Below are positions 39,205-48,319 of a stretch of DNA of 64,000 nt, piece by piece. The stretch comes from Betaproteobacteria bacterium (GTDB taxonomy: Bacteria; Pseudomonadota; Gammaproteobacteria; Burkholderiales; Burkholderiaceae), in NCBI GenBank assembly GCA_009927445.1, contig RFMZ01000191.1, positions 1-64,000 of the forward strand, read 5' to 3'. The notes below the pieces were generated by a model. It did no database searches. It was not told the origin of the DNA and saw only the letters and a list, made by a program, of their open reading frames with translations. Numbering within the stretch: position 1 is the first letter of the stretch; every line of letters starts with the position of its first letter. The translations under genes were made by a program, and so were the position numbers.

Positions 39205-40620
39205 TTATTGAGCTAAGGGTTGGAGGGTTAGTAATGCCTGTACGGATTTTAAATCTTTGGCATGCATTGCGTGATTTAACCAGTCATCACATGCGGCTGA
39301 ACCAAAAAGGGGCTGAGCTACACTTATAAATCGTTGAGCAACCTCTAGTTGAGTAATAGGGTTTTGTGGACAGCCTTTAGGAAATTCAATGAAATGTTCT
39401 AGGCGCTCGTTATTGTGCAGGATACAAACTACGCGGGCCGGTACAGCCTCAGTGGTCGTTTTGGCTTCGACCTCGGGGTCAATCATGCACTGACAGAGTT
39501 TTGCAAGATTAATAATTGCATGATTGGACAAGGACTGTTCGTAATCATCGATTGATAAGGCAATGGGGCCTTTGCGCTGTGGTGTGATTGTTAATGCCAT
39601 AGCTACTGCAAAGGGTGTACTTAGCTGCGCTTGTTGAAAGTCCACGGGCGTATTGCTAGTTAATTTTCCAAGCATTGCGCCGTGCACTCCAATTTCAATC
39701 GATTTAATTTGCTCAGTATTCGAAATTTTCGTTGATAGAAAAGCGGCAGCCTCTATTGCTGCTTGCATTCTAACGCTACTTGCATGTGGCTTTAGGGAGA
39801 TCCAGGCAGTAGGAAAATAGGTTCCAAGTCGATCAATAACCAGCTTTGGATCAAAACGGTCTGAAAAAGCCCTAGCAAATCCTTGGACGCCCTCTATCGC
39901 GTCTGGTGGGCCAGTTAGACCAGCTTGCGCCAATAGTGCTGCCTCAATACCATTAGCGCCCGCCTTACCCGCATGAAAACGTTTAATGTCAGATCCGGAA
40001 ACGAAAAATTGTGATAGTCCGCAAGCAAACGTTGCGGCAATTCCGAGCGCATTTTGGGTTTGAGGGATTGTTAATTGCAGTAGTTTGGCACACGCAGCGG
40101 CAGCACCAAAAACTCCACAAGTAGGTGTTCCTTGAAAACCTCTCAGAGAATGTTCTGGTTGAATACTCATCCCAATCCGAATAGCTGTTTCGTAGCCTGT
40201 TAGAACAGCGAGTAAGAGTTCTTCACCGCTTGCTTGCGTTATTTCAGCCATTGCGATAGCTGCTGGCCAAATACAAACTCCTGGATGAATGATTGCCGCC
40301 ACGTGTGAATCATCCCAATCTAGGCCACCGCTAGCAACGCCATTAATAAATGTAGCTTGATTGATATTGACTAATTCTTTTGAAAACCACAAATGAGAAT
40401 TCATGGAGGACCGATGATTTGCGTATAAGCGCTTAATTGACTCAGTCCAAGGTCTCTTAAATCCAACGGCTGCAGCGCGAAATATATCGATTAAAAGAAT
40501 TGGCATCAATTCTTGAATATTTTTTGGTACCTGTGACCACTGTAATTGCACGATAAATTTTGCTAATTCAGCCGTGACAGGAACTTGGCTATGAGAGATT
40601 ATTTGATTAGGAGTCATCAT
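39205..40620 (-). CDS. MmgE/PrpD-family protein (tandem paralog)
   Basis: 'LDWDDSHVAAIIHPGVCIWPAAIAMAE', 'GSDIKRFHAGKAGANGIEAALLAQAGLTGP', 'KPHASSVRMQAAIEA'. Confidence 0.88.
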   Translation of the reverse strand: MMTPNQIISHSQVPVTAELAKFIVQLQWSQVPKNIQELMPILLIDIFRAAAVGFKRPWTESIKRLYANHRSSMNSHLWFSKELVNINQATFINGVASGGLDWDDSHVAAIIHPGVCIWPAAIAMAEITQASGEELLLAVLTGYETAIRIGMSIQPEHSLRGFQGTPTCGVFGAAAACAKLLQLTIPQTQNALGIAATFACGLSQFFVSGSDIKRFHAGKAGANGIEAALLAQAGLTGPPDAIEGVQGFARAFSDRFDPKLVIDRLGTYFPTAWISLKPHASSVRMQAAIEAAAFLSTKISNTEQIKSIEIGVHGAMLGKLTSNTPVDFQQAQLSTPFAVAMALTITPQRKGPIALSIDDYEQSLSNHAIINLAKLCQCMIDPEVEAKTTTEAVPARVVCILHNNERLEHFIEFPKGCPQNPITQLEVAQRFISVAQPLFGSAACDDWLNHAMHAKDLKSVQALLTLQPLAQ

Positions 40621-41613
40621 TTAATTCTTCAATAGACCCATGTTGATAACTTTACCCCATTTGTTATAGTCATTGCGCATATAGTTGGTTAGATCTTCAG
40701 GTTTGCCGCCAAGTAAAAGGATTGACTCATCAGCAAATCTTTTTTGCATTTCTGAAAGCTTCAGTATTTTATTGATATCTGTATTGAGTTTCAGAGTAAT
40801 CTCTTGCGGAAGATTGGCTGGGCCATATAATCCCCACCATTGGGTAGATTCAAAACCATGAAGACCAGTTTCATGAAGAGTTGGGATATTTGGGGCAATT
40901 GAAATTCTTTTTAGGCTTGTAACACCAAGGGGTTTTAATTTGCCAGCCTTAATCATTGGAGCAACGCTGGCATAGGCGGCAAATAACGCATTGACTTGGC
41001 CACTGGCCACATCGACAACGGCCGGGGCGGCCCCCTTATAGGGCACGAGTAAAAATTCTACATTAGCAGTTTGCTTAAAAAGGTCTCCAGTTAAGTGGCT
41101 TAAAGTTCCCGCCCCGTTCGAGGCAAAATTAAAGTTACCCGGTTTGGACTGGAGTAATGCAATGAGTTCTCGGATATTTTTCGCAGGAAATTCTGGGGAA
41201 ACCACAAGTACATTAGGGGAGTACCCAATTAAAGAAATAGCGGTGAAGTTTGTGAAGGGATCATAAGTTGGTTTAGTTTGTTGATGTGGATTAATTGCCA
41301 TAGCGCTACTCGAAGTGAGTAGGAGTGTATAACCGTCTGGTTCGGCGGACATGACAAATTGTGATCCAATCGCACCACCCGCACCTGGCTTGTTGTCAAC
41401 AATGAAGTTAACTTTCGAAGTCTCGGTCATTTTTTGGGAGATTAAGCGCACAACAATATCTGCTGCTCCACCGGGCGGGAATGGACTAATTACACGAACA
41501 GTTTGTAAGGGATAGTTTTGAGCAAAGCTAGCGCAGCTCCAAAAAAATAACAGCAAAAATGGTAACACTGCCTGAGTTAGGGTTTTTATTTTTAAGTATA
41601 GATAATTCATCAC
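40621..41613 (-). CDS. Bug/TctC-family substrate-binding protein
   Basis: 'YPLQTVRVISPFPPGGAADIVVRLIS', 'IVDNKPGAGGAIG', 'VPYKGAAPAVVDVASGQ'. Confidence 0.92.
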   Translation of the reverse strand: MMNYLYLKIKTLTQAVLPFLLLFFWSCASFAQNYPLQTVRVISPFPPGGAADIVVRLISQKMTETSKVNFIVDNKPGAGGAIGSQFVMSAEPDGYTLLLTSSSAMAINPHQQTKPTYDPFTNFTAISLIGYSPNVLVVSPEFPAKNIRELIALLQSKPGNFNFASNGAGTLSHLTGDLFKQTANVEFLLVPYKGAAPAVVDVASGQVNALFAAYASVAPMIKAGKLKPLGVTSLKRISIAPNIPTLHETGLHGFESTQWWGLYGPANLPQEITLKLNTDINKILKLSEMQKRFADESILLLGGKPEDLTNYMRNDYNKWGKVINMGLLKN

Positions 41614-41663
41614 ACGATTCTCTGGATATGAGTTAACAAGTATTAAGAAAAATAGATAGGAAT

Positions 41664-42725
41664 TTACTGCTTCAGTAAACGACTGATTAGAGCTTGGCCA
41701 GTGGCTTTGGTGCCAAGCGTGCCCCCAACATCTTTAGTCATCTCTTTGGCATCAATTGCATCAGCCATGGCTTGATTAATCGAATGGCTTGCCATAATAA
41801 AATTCGGTTTTTTCTGCTGTTGACCGAACCACGCTAGGAGCATCGCTGCCGAGGCGACTAAAGAAAAGGGATTAGCTAAATCTTGACCAGCGATATCCGG
41901 TGCACAGCCGTGCGCCGCCTGGCCCATGGCGTATTGATCGCCAGCATTGAGGGAACCGCCAAGGCCTATACTGCCTGATAATTCGGAGGTAAGATCAGAC
42001 AAAATGTCACCGAACATATTGGTAGTTACAATCGTGTCAAAAAATTCTGGCCGACGAACGACGTGAGCCATCATTGCATCTACAATAAAATCATCCACTT
42101 GTACTTCGGGGTAATTTTTAGAGATGTCATGACAAATTTGAATAAACATGCCATCACCTATTTGTAAAACATTGGCTTTGTGAACAATCGTCACGTGTTT
42201 TTTTCTAGTCATTGCGATTTCAAAAGCGGCTTTAGCAATTCGTTCACAACATAAGCGCGTTATACGCCGAAGTGAAATGACGACATCTTTTGTTACAAGT
42301 ATTTCACTATTGCCCGATTCAACATTTCGGTCTGCATAAAACCCTTCAGTATTTTCACGAACCACCACTAGATCAAAAGGATTCATTCGGGTCGGTACTT
42401 GAGGAAAAGTTCTTGCTGGTCGGATGTTGGCGTACAGGTCTAAATTGATTCTAAAAAATTTGGAAGGATTAATTTCTCCCTTTGACTCGTCCTTAAAATC
42501 ATAGGTTGCCATTGGTCCAAGAATAAGTCCATCAGCCGCTTTGACTTTCTCAAGCAGATTAGGAGAGATGGTTGAGCCATATTTTTGCAAGCTGGCATGA
42601 CCAGCTATTTCTGGCAGCAGTTTCAGTTTTAGATCATGTTGAACCGAAACAGTATTTAAGATGGCGGTTGTGACAGCCATTGTTTCTGGTCCAATCCCGT
42701 CACCGGGTATTGTAACGATATTCAT
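41664..42725 (-). CDS. isocitrate/isopropylmalate dehydrogenase-family (tartrate-DH-like) decarboxylating dehydrogenase
   Basis: 'MNIVTIPGDGIGPE', 'LVVVRENTEGFYAD', 'VHKANVLQIGDGMF', 'FDTIVTTNMFGDILSDLTSELSGSIGLGGSLNAG'. Confidence 0.92.
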   Translation of the reverse strand: MNIVTIPGDGIGPETMAVTTAILNTVSVQHDLKLKLLPEIAGHASLQKYGSTISPNLLEKVKAADGLILGPMATYDFKDESKGEINPSKFFRINLDLYANIRPARTFPQVPTRMNPFDLVVVRENTEGFYADRNVESGNSEILVTKDVVISLRRITRLCCERIAKAAFEIAMTRKKHVTIVHKANVLQIGDGMFIQICHDISKNYPEVQVDDFIVDAMMAHVVRRPEFFDTIVTTNMFGDILSDLTSELSGSIGLGGSLNAGDQYAMGQAAHGCAPDIAGQDLANPFSLVASAAMLLAWFGQQQKKPNFIMASHSINQAMADAIDAKEMTKDVGGTLGTKATGQALISRLLKQ

Positions 42726-42728
42726 TTT

Positions 42729-43691
42729 TTACTCTACTTTCAGATCAATTGCTTTGACAATTTTTGCATACTTAGTAAACTCACTTTTCATGAAGTCACC
42801 AAATTCAATTCGGCTATTACGCCTAACTAAAATGCCATCTTTTTCAAGATTCTTTTTAAAGCTAGGATCCTCTAAGATCATATTGATGTTTGTATTTAAG
42901 TAATTGAGGATTTCTTCAGGAGTTCCTGTTGGAGCATATACACCGCCCCATAATGTAAAACTAAAGTCTTTTATGCCCTCTTCAGCGACTGTTTTTACAT
43001 CCGGTAGGGCTGTAGTTCGTTTGATTGATGAGACTGCCAAGGCGCGTATTTTTTTAGATTCTACAAATTGTAGTATTGAAGGTGTGCTAGGGAAGAACAT
43101 ATCAACATGTCCTCCTAGGACATCGGTCATTGCAGGCCCTGCTCCTTTGTATGGGGCGTGAGCCATGTCAATCCCAGCTGCTTGGCTAAGTGCGGCAGCA
43201 GCAAGATGGCCTGGCGTTGCAGTGCCAGAAGAGGCGTAAGTCATTTTCCCGGGATTTGCTTTTGCACCTTTGATTAGTTCTGATAAATTAGTATAGGGAG
43301 AATTGGCTGGTACCACTAAAGTCAGTGGAACTTCACCAATGATGGCAATCGGCTTTAAATCCTTGTTTGGGTCATAGCCGAGATCTTTGGTCACAAAGGT
43401 ATTGATGACCATTTCACCTGTTTGTCCAAGTAAAAGTGTATAGCCATCTGGCTTTGATTTGGTGACATAACGGCTTCCTAGTGCGCCTGTGGCACCTGGC
43501 TTGTTTTCTACGATAAAACTTTGTTTTGTTCGAGTAGTTAATTGCTCTGCAATTTGTCTAGCTAGAAGATCTCCAAGGCCACCTGGGGCATAGGTCACAA
43601 CAATAGTAACTGTTTTATTTGGGTAAGTACCTTGGGCAAATAGGCAATAGGGTAAAAAAAAGAGGGCAAGTAGCAAGATATGCTTTTTCAT
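42729..43691 (-). CDS. Bug/TctC-family substrate-binding protein
   Basis: 'YPNKTVTIVVTYAPGGLGDLLARQIA', 'IVENKPGATGALG', 'HAPYKGAGPAMTDVLGGH'. Confidence 0.92.
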   Translation of the reverse strand: MKKHILLLALFFLPYCLFAQGTYPNKTVTIVVTYAPGGLGDLLARQIAEQLTTRTKQSFIVENKPGATGALGSRYVTKSKPDGYTLLLGQTGEMVINTFVTKDLGYDPNKDLKPIAIIGEVPLTLVVPANSPYTNLSELIKGAKANPGKMTYASSGTATPGHLAAAALSQAAGIDMAHAPYKGAGPAMTDVLGGHVDMFFPSTPSILQFVESKKIRALAVSSIKRTTALPDVKTVAEEGIKDFSFTLWGGVYAPTGTPEEILNYLNTNINMILEDPSFKKNLEKDGILVRRNSRIEFGDFMKSEFTKYAKIVKAIDLKVE

Positions 43692-43865
43692 AGATAAACT
43701 TTCTTAATGTGGATTGTTACAACTTAAACATTTGAACTTATTTGACCGGTAGCGTATTTCCATGATTATATGTTTAATATTCTTGGCACCCGAAATAGGG
43801 CATATTTAAGAAGCAGACGTGATACCGAGAGTTCTGAGGATATTCGCTAAAATTGAAATGTAAAT

Positions 43866-43891
43866 AGTATTTACTATCAGCAGTAAATACT
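43866..43891. promoter_or_regulatory. 10-6-10 perfect inverted repeat, candidate operator
   Basis: AGTATTTACT-atcagc-AGTAAATACT in the divergent intergenic between the Bug gene (-) and TPP gene (+). Confidence 0.5.
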
Positions 43892-43956
43892 TTGTTTTAT
43901 GATGTTGAATGGCAGAAGTAATTAGAGAACAATAAAATCATATTAAGGAGATATCC

Positions 43957-45638
43957 GTGTCAGAAAAAATGACAGGTGCAAAATACTTTGCACGATTATT
44001 AGAGGCTTATGGCGTAACCCATGTTTTTTTCATGGACGCTGTCCTTCGTCGAGCTTTAGCCGAAATGGAAGATACAAACATTATGCGTGTACTTGGCCAT
44101 TCAGAAAAAGGGGTAGGTTACATGGCGGATGGCTATGCGCGGATTTCTGGTAAGCCCGGGTTGTGTTTTGCGCAGTCTGTGGGCGCTGCTAATTTGGCGG
44201 CTTCCCTGCAAGATCCTTATTTGGGGCATTCCCCAGTAATAGCCATGACTGGGCGTCATGTGTCGGCGATGCAGTACCGTAACTCATATCAAGAAGTGGA
44301 CCATGCCCCGTTATATGCGCCAGTTACTAAATTTCATGGGCAGATGGAGGTCATTGAACAAATGCCCCATTTAATTCGGCAGGCTTTTCGGGAGGCGACT
44401 AGTGGGACACCCCGACCAGTTCATCTGGATGTTGCAGGGTTTACTGGAGACGCTATTACTCCCTTAGAAATTAACCAGCCAATTGATGTTGATTCGGCGC
44501 ACACGATTTACCCAGCCTTTAGACCAGCCCCTGACGCACGCGTAGTTCAACAGTCGGTCGATGCCATTGCTAAAAGTAAAAGACCGGTATTATTGGAGAT
44601 CGTGGCGTAACTATATCCCAGGCTGGATCAGCTATGTGTGCCCTTGGCGAAAGAATTGGTGCTCCAGTTACCACCACACTAGATGCCAAATCAATGATCC
44701 TAGAGACGCATCCGTTATTTAGAGGGATGGTAGGCACTTACGGTCGAAGTTGTACAAATCATATAGTTGATGAAGCTGATTTAATCATTTATTTAGGAAG
44801 TAACACAAGCGATCATACGACAGCAGGTTGGACTATGCCTAAATCTGGGACACCGATTATTCAGATAGATATTGACCCAGTCGAGCTGGGTAGAAATTAC
44901 CCCAATACGATTGGAATGTTATGCGATGTCCGAACTGGCTTAGAGGTCTTAACAAAGGCTGTACAAGGTAGTCAGCACGATGACTGGCTAGCTTATACCA
45001 AGAAATTGGTAGACGACTGGTGGCAAGAACAAGCTGTTGATCTGAATCGCCAGACTAGTCCTATTCGTCCACAACAACTTTGCAGAATGCTTACGGAGGT
45101 ATTGCCAAGTAATGCAATTGTGGTCGCAGATACGGGTTATTCAGCATTGTGGTCTGGTAATTTTGTTGAAATGCGCCATCCTGGACAAACCTTCATAAGA
45201 GCTGCAGGTTCTCTAGGTTGGTCATTTCCAGCTGCCATTGGAGCTAAAGCTGCGGCGCCTGATCGGCCGGTAATTTGTTTTACTGGAGACGGTGGATTTT
45301 CTTATCACTTACCTGAGTTAGAAACCGCCCGAAGGTGTGGCTTAAAGACAATCACCATCGTGAATAACAACCATTGCTTATCTCAGGGACTTAAGAATTT
45401 AAACATTGCTTATGGATCGCGTGAGCAGGGGAGAAAATCCGAGTGTTATGTTTATTTAGAAACTGATTTTGCGAAGATTGCTCAATCTTTTGACTGCTTT
45501 GGCATTACTGTAGAAAAGCCAGGCGACTTTAAGGCCGCCTTTGCTGCTGCTCTTGCAAGTGAGCTTCCAGCCGTGATCGACGTCAAGACAGAATTTGCTT
45601 ACCAAGCTGAAATGGCTTGGATCCCGGGGGCTAAGTAG
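43957..45638 (+). pseudogene. thiamine pyrophosphate-dependent enzyme (acetolactate synthase-like), split by a 1-nt frameshift near 44595
   Basis: N-part (43957-44610) has TPP Glu 'LGHSEKGVGYMADGYAR'; C-part (44634-45638) has 'GDGGFSYHLPELETARRCGLKTITIVNNN'. Restoring one G (TTGG to TTGGG) gives PVLLGDRGVTISQAGSAMCALGERIGAP through the join. Confidence 0.85.
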
Positions 45639-45659
45639 AGTGCTTTAGTATTATCCACA

Positions 45660-45693
45660 TTGAACATGCCATAGTTTTTTGTGGCATGTTCAA
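45660..45693. repeat. 12-bp perfect inverted repeat between convergent genes (hairpin/possible terminator)
   Basis: TTGAACATGCCA-tagttttttg-TGGCATGTTCAA; no T-run follows, so terminator status uncertain. Confidence 0.5.
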
Positions 45694-45730
45694 TGACGGA
45701 TTGCATTACCTAGGAAAAGCTTTATTTGCT

Positions 45731-46594
45731 TTAAAAGCCAAATAACCTAGCTGGGTTATCAGTCAAAATTAACCTTCTAATATGTTCGTCTGATGTCCAT
45801 CTACCTAGTAAATTAAATAACTCTACTGAACTATGTTCTGCAAATGACAAGTGTGGATAGTCACTGCCCCAAATAATCCGATCTGGAGCGCAAGCAATCA
45901 AAGCTTTTACTAATGGATCAGCATCAATAAATTGAGGAACTTTTGACATTCTATAAATTCCAGTTAGTTTGACATATGCTAGGCGATTGCCATGGTTCAT
46001 CAGTTCTAATAATGCTTTAAAGCCCGGTGTATCCACCCCATCTTTTGCTAAATTCATACCTAAATGAGCCAATGAAAAAGGGATAGTCAAGCGTCGCATT
46101 ACAGGCAGTAATTCAGCAGTTAGCCATCCAGGAAGGAGAAAGTCAAGATGCCAACCAATTTCTTGACAGCGCTGCGCTATTTTTTCAATTCTTGGAATCA
46201 TTTTGTCTGCAAGTCCTGGTGTCAGAGGGAAAATTGGACTTACATTAATCCTGACTCCTCGAACACCCAGCGCATTCATTTTTAAAATTTCTAAATCAGT
46301 GATGTTTTCATCGATGTCTACCACACCTCGACAACTATTTTTATCAAGTGTTTGCATGACATCTAACATGCAGCGATTATCTCTACCATAAGCGCTTGGC
46401 TGGACTAAGACAAAACGACTAATACCAAGAAGTGTAGCTAATTCTTGGTATGAATTCCATGGTGCTTCTGGAGGGGCATAGCGTAACTCGCTACCATATG
46501 GGTATTTTTCTGCTGGCCCAAAAATATGAAAATGGGAGTCACAAGCATCCGCTGGTGCAATAAAAGATACTTTTTCTCCTAAATGAAAAGACAA
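45731..46594 (-). CDS. amidohydrolase-family TIM-barrel hydrolase (2-pyrone-4,6-dicarboxylate hydrolase-like)
   Basis: 'ADACDSHFHIFGPAEKYPY', 'RIIWGSDYPHLSF', 'LTDNPARLFGF'. Confidence 0.85.
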   Translation of the reverse strand: MSFHLGEKVSFIAPADACDSHFHIFGPAEKYPYGSELRYAPPEAPWNSYQELATLLGISRFVLVQPSAYGRDNRCMLDVMQTLDKNSCRGVVDIDENITDLEILKMNALGVRGVRINVSPIFPLTPGLADKMIPRIEKIAQRCQEIGWHLDFLLPGWLTAELLPVMRRLTIPFSLAHLGMNLAKDGVDTPGFKALLELMNHGNRLAYVKLTGIYRMSKVPQFIDADPLVKALIACAPDRIIWGSDYPHLSFAEHSSVELFNLLGRWTSDEHIRRLILTDNPARLFGF

Positions 46595-46619
46595 AATAAA
46601 TACTCCTTATCGTTAAAAG

Positions 46620-47606
46620 TTAGTTTAGATTTACTTTGATGTCAGCCCGTTTGATGACTTCTTGCCATACCATGATTTCATCTTTTATTTGTTTGGAGAA
46701 GTTAGCGGGAGTTGTGGCGACTGGTCGAACACCCGCTCCTGAAAAAACCTCCTGTACTTTTGTAGTATTAATCGCAAAAGATATTTCCTGTTGCATGGCC
46801 TCGATGATCGCTATCGGAGTTCCGGCTGGGGCCATCATGCCAAACCAGTACATCATTTGATAGTTAGGAAAACCAGATTCAGCAAATGTTGGTAAATTAG
46901 GAAATTGTGGATGCCTATTAGGACTACTGATTGCTATACCAATCAGTCGACCATCTTTAATGTAAGCACCTGTCGAACCAATACTACCAATGGCTAGATC
47001 AATTCGCTCTGCTGCAACATCAATTACTGCGCCAGCGATACCTTTAAATGGTATATGTGTCATCATGATTTTGTTTTGATTTAAAAAACCCTCCATTGCC
47101 ATATGCGCTGAAGAACCAATTCCGCCAGAGCCAAATGTAAAATGATTTGGATGTTGTTGGGCATACTGTACGATCTCTTTTAATCTTTTTTGAGGTAAGT
47201 TAAGTCTCCCAATCAGGATAGCGGGAGAGTCGGCCAATAAAGAGACTTGGACTATATCTTTTTGAGGCTGATAGGGTAGTTTGTCATATAAGGCGGCTGA
47301 GACTGCAAATGAATTATCAGTAACTAAAAAGGTATAGCCATCAGGATTTGCTTTAGCAACTGTATCGGTACCAAGAGTGCTACCGGCGCCCCCTTTGTTT
47401 TCAATAAAAACTGTTTGACTTGTACGTTTTGCGATTTCTGAGCCCACGACTCGTGCTGCTGTATCTGTAAAAGATCCTGGTGCAAATGGGACGATAACTC
47501 GAATACTCTTTTGTGGCCAATTACTCGTTTGAGAATACGTCTGATTAATACCTGTCCCGAGTAATGTCAAAAAAATTAAAGATGGTATTTTTTTAAAGAA
47601 TTGCAT
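46620..47606 (-). CDS. Bug/TctC-family substrate-binding protein
   Basis: 'WPQKSIRVIVPFAPGSFTDTAARVVG', 'FIENKGGAGSTLG', 'HIPFKGIAGAVIDVAA'. Confidence 0.92.
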   Translation of the reverse strand: MQFFKKIPSLIFLTLLGTGINQTYSQTSNWPQKSIRVIVPFAPGSFTDTAARVVGSEIAKRTSQTVFIENKGGAGSTLGTDTVAKANPDGYTFLVTDNSFAVSAALYDKLPYQPQKDIVQVSLLADSPAILIGRLNLPQKRLKEIVQYAQQHPNHFTFGSGGIGSSAHMAMEGFLNQNKIMMTHIPFKGIAGAVIDVAAERIDLAIGSIGSTGAYIKDGRLIGIAISSPNRHPQFPNLPTFAESGFPNYQMMYWFGMMAPAGTPIAIIEAMQQEISFAINTTKVQEVFSGAGVRPVATTPANFSKQIKDEIMVWQEVIKRADIKVNLN

Positions 47607-47613
47607 AGGAATC

Positions 47614-48294
47614 CTAGTTTGTTGAATATTGCATTAAGTATTTAGCGGTGACTTGGATAGATGATAAGACAGGTTTACTAAATTCTTCACTAAGTAGTTC
47701 ATTAATTTCAAAAGTTGGTAATTGTGAGCAAGCTATAAATAGCGCATCAGCATCCGGCCGCCAAAGTTTTTGAGCACGTAATTTGACTTCGGTGGCAGTG
47801 ATTTGACCGAGTGCTGTTACGTTAGCAGCATAAAAGCTATCAAAATACTTTACTGAAATTCCTGCACAACCGAGAAAATACTTCAGTCGCGTATTGACAT
47901 CCTCCTGGTAGGGCGTCAACAGCGCAATTGATTTAGCTTGGATTGCTTGCAAGGCTAAGACCATTGATTTTGCTGTTGTGACGACGCGTTTCCCAGTTAC
48001 TTGAGATATTCTCATTGACATTTCTGCATCACCATCAGGCCCTAAAATAAAGCCAGCAGCAGTGCAACCATAAGCAACAGCATCATAACAAGCATCAGCC
48101 GCTTGTGCGCAAAGTTCAATAGTTGTTTCTTTATATGCTGGTAGCGTATCTTTATTTAATAAACCAGGACCACGCGGGATGCGCACTAACGAACAACTTG
48201 AGCCCGCAGGTAGCCAAGCTAGTAGCTCGCTTGACATCGTGGTGTTATTGGCTGGGATAATCAGCATAATTTTTAGGGGTTGCTTAATTGTCAT
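47614..48294 (-). CDS. maleate isomerase/arylmalonate decarboxylase-like (Asp/Glu racemase superfamily) protein
   Basis: 'MLIIPANNTTMSSELLAWLP', 'DAVAYGCTAAGFILGPDG', 'DALFIACSQLPTFEI' (two active-site Cys contexts). Confidence 0.75.
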   Translation of the reverse strand: MTIKQPLKIMLIIPANNTTMSSELLAWLPAGSSCSLVRIPRGPGLLNKDTLPAYKETTIELCAQAADACYDAVAYGCTAAGFILGPDGDAEMSMRISQVTGKRVVTTAKSMVLALQAIQAKSIALLTPYQEDVNTRLKYFLGCAGISVKYFDSFYAANVTALGQITATEVKLRAQKLWRPDADALFIACSQLPTFEINELLSEEFSKPVLSSIQVTAKYLMQYSTN

Positions 48295-48319
48295 AGGGCA
48301 GAATATTTTTTACAGAGGA

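Noticed and set aside
43957-45638. Programmed ribosomal frameshifting as explanation for the split TPP gene
   Set aside because: No slippery heptamer or obvious downstream structure at the join; a simple 1-nt deletion explains the data better.
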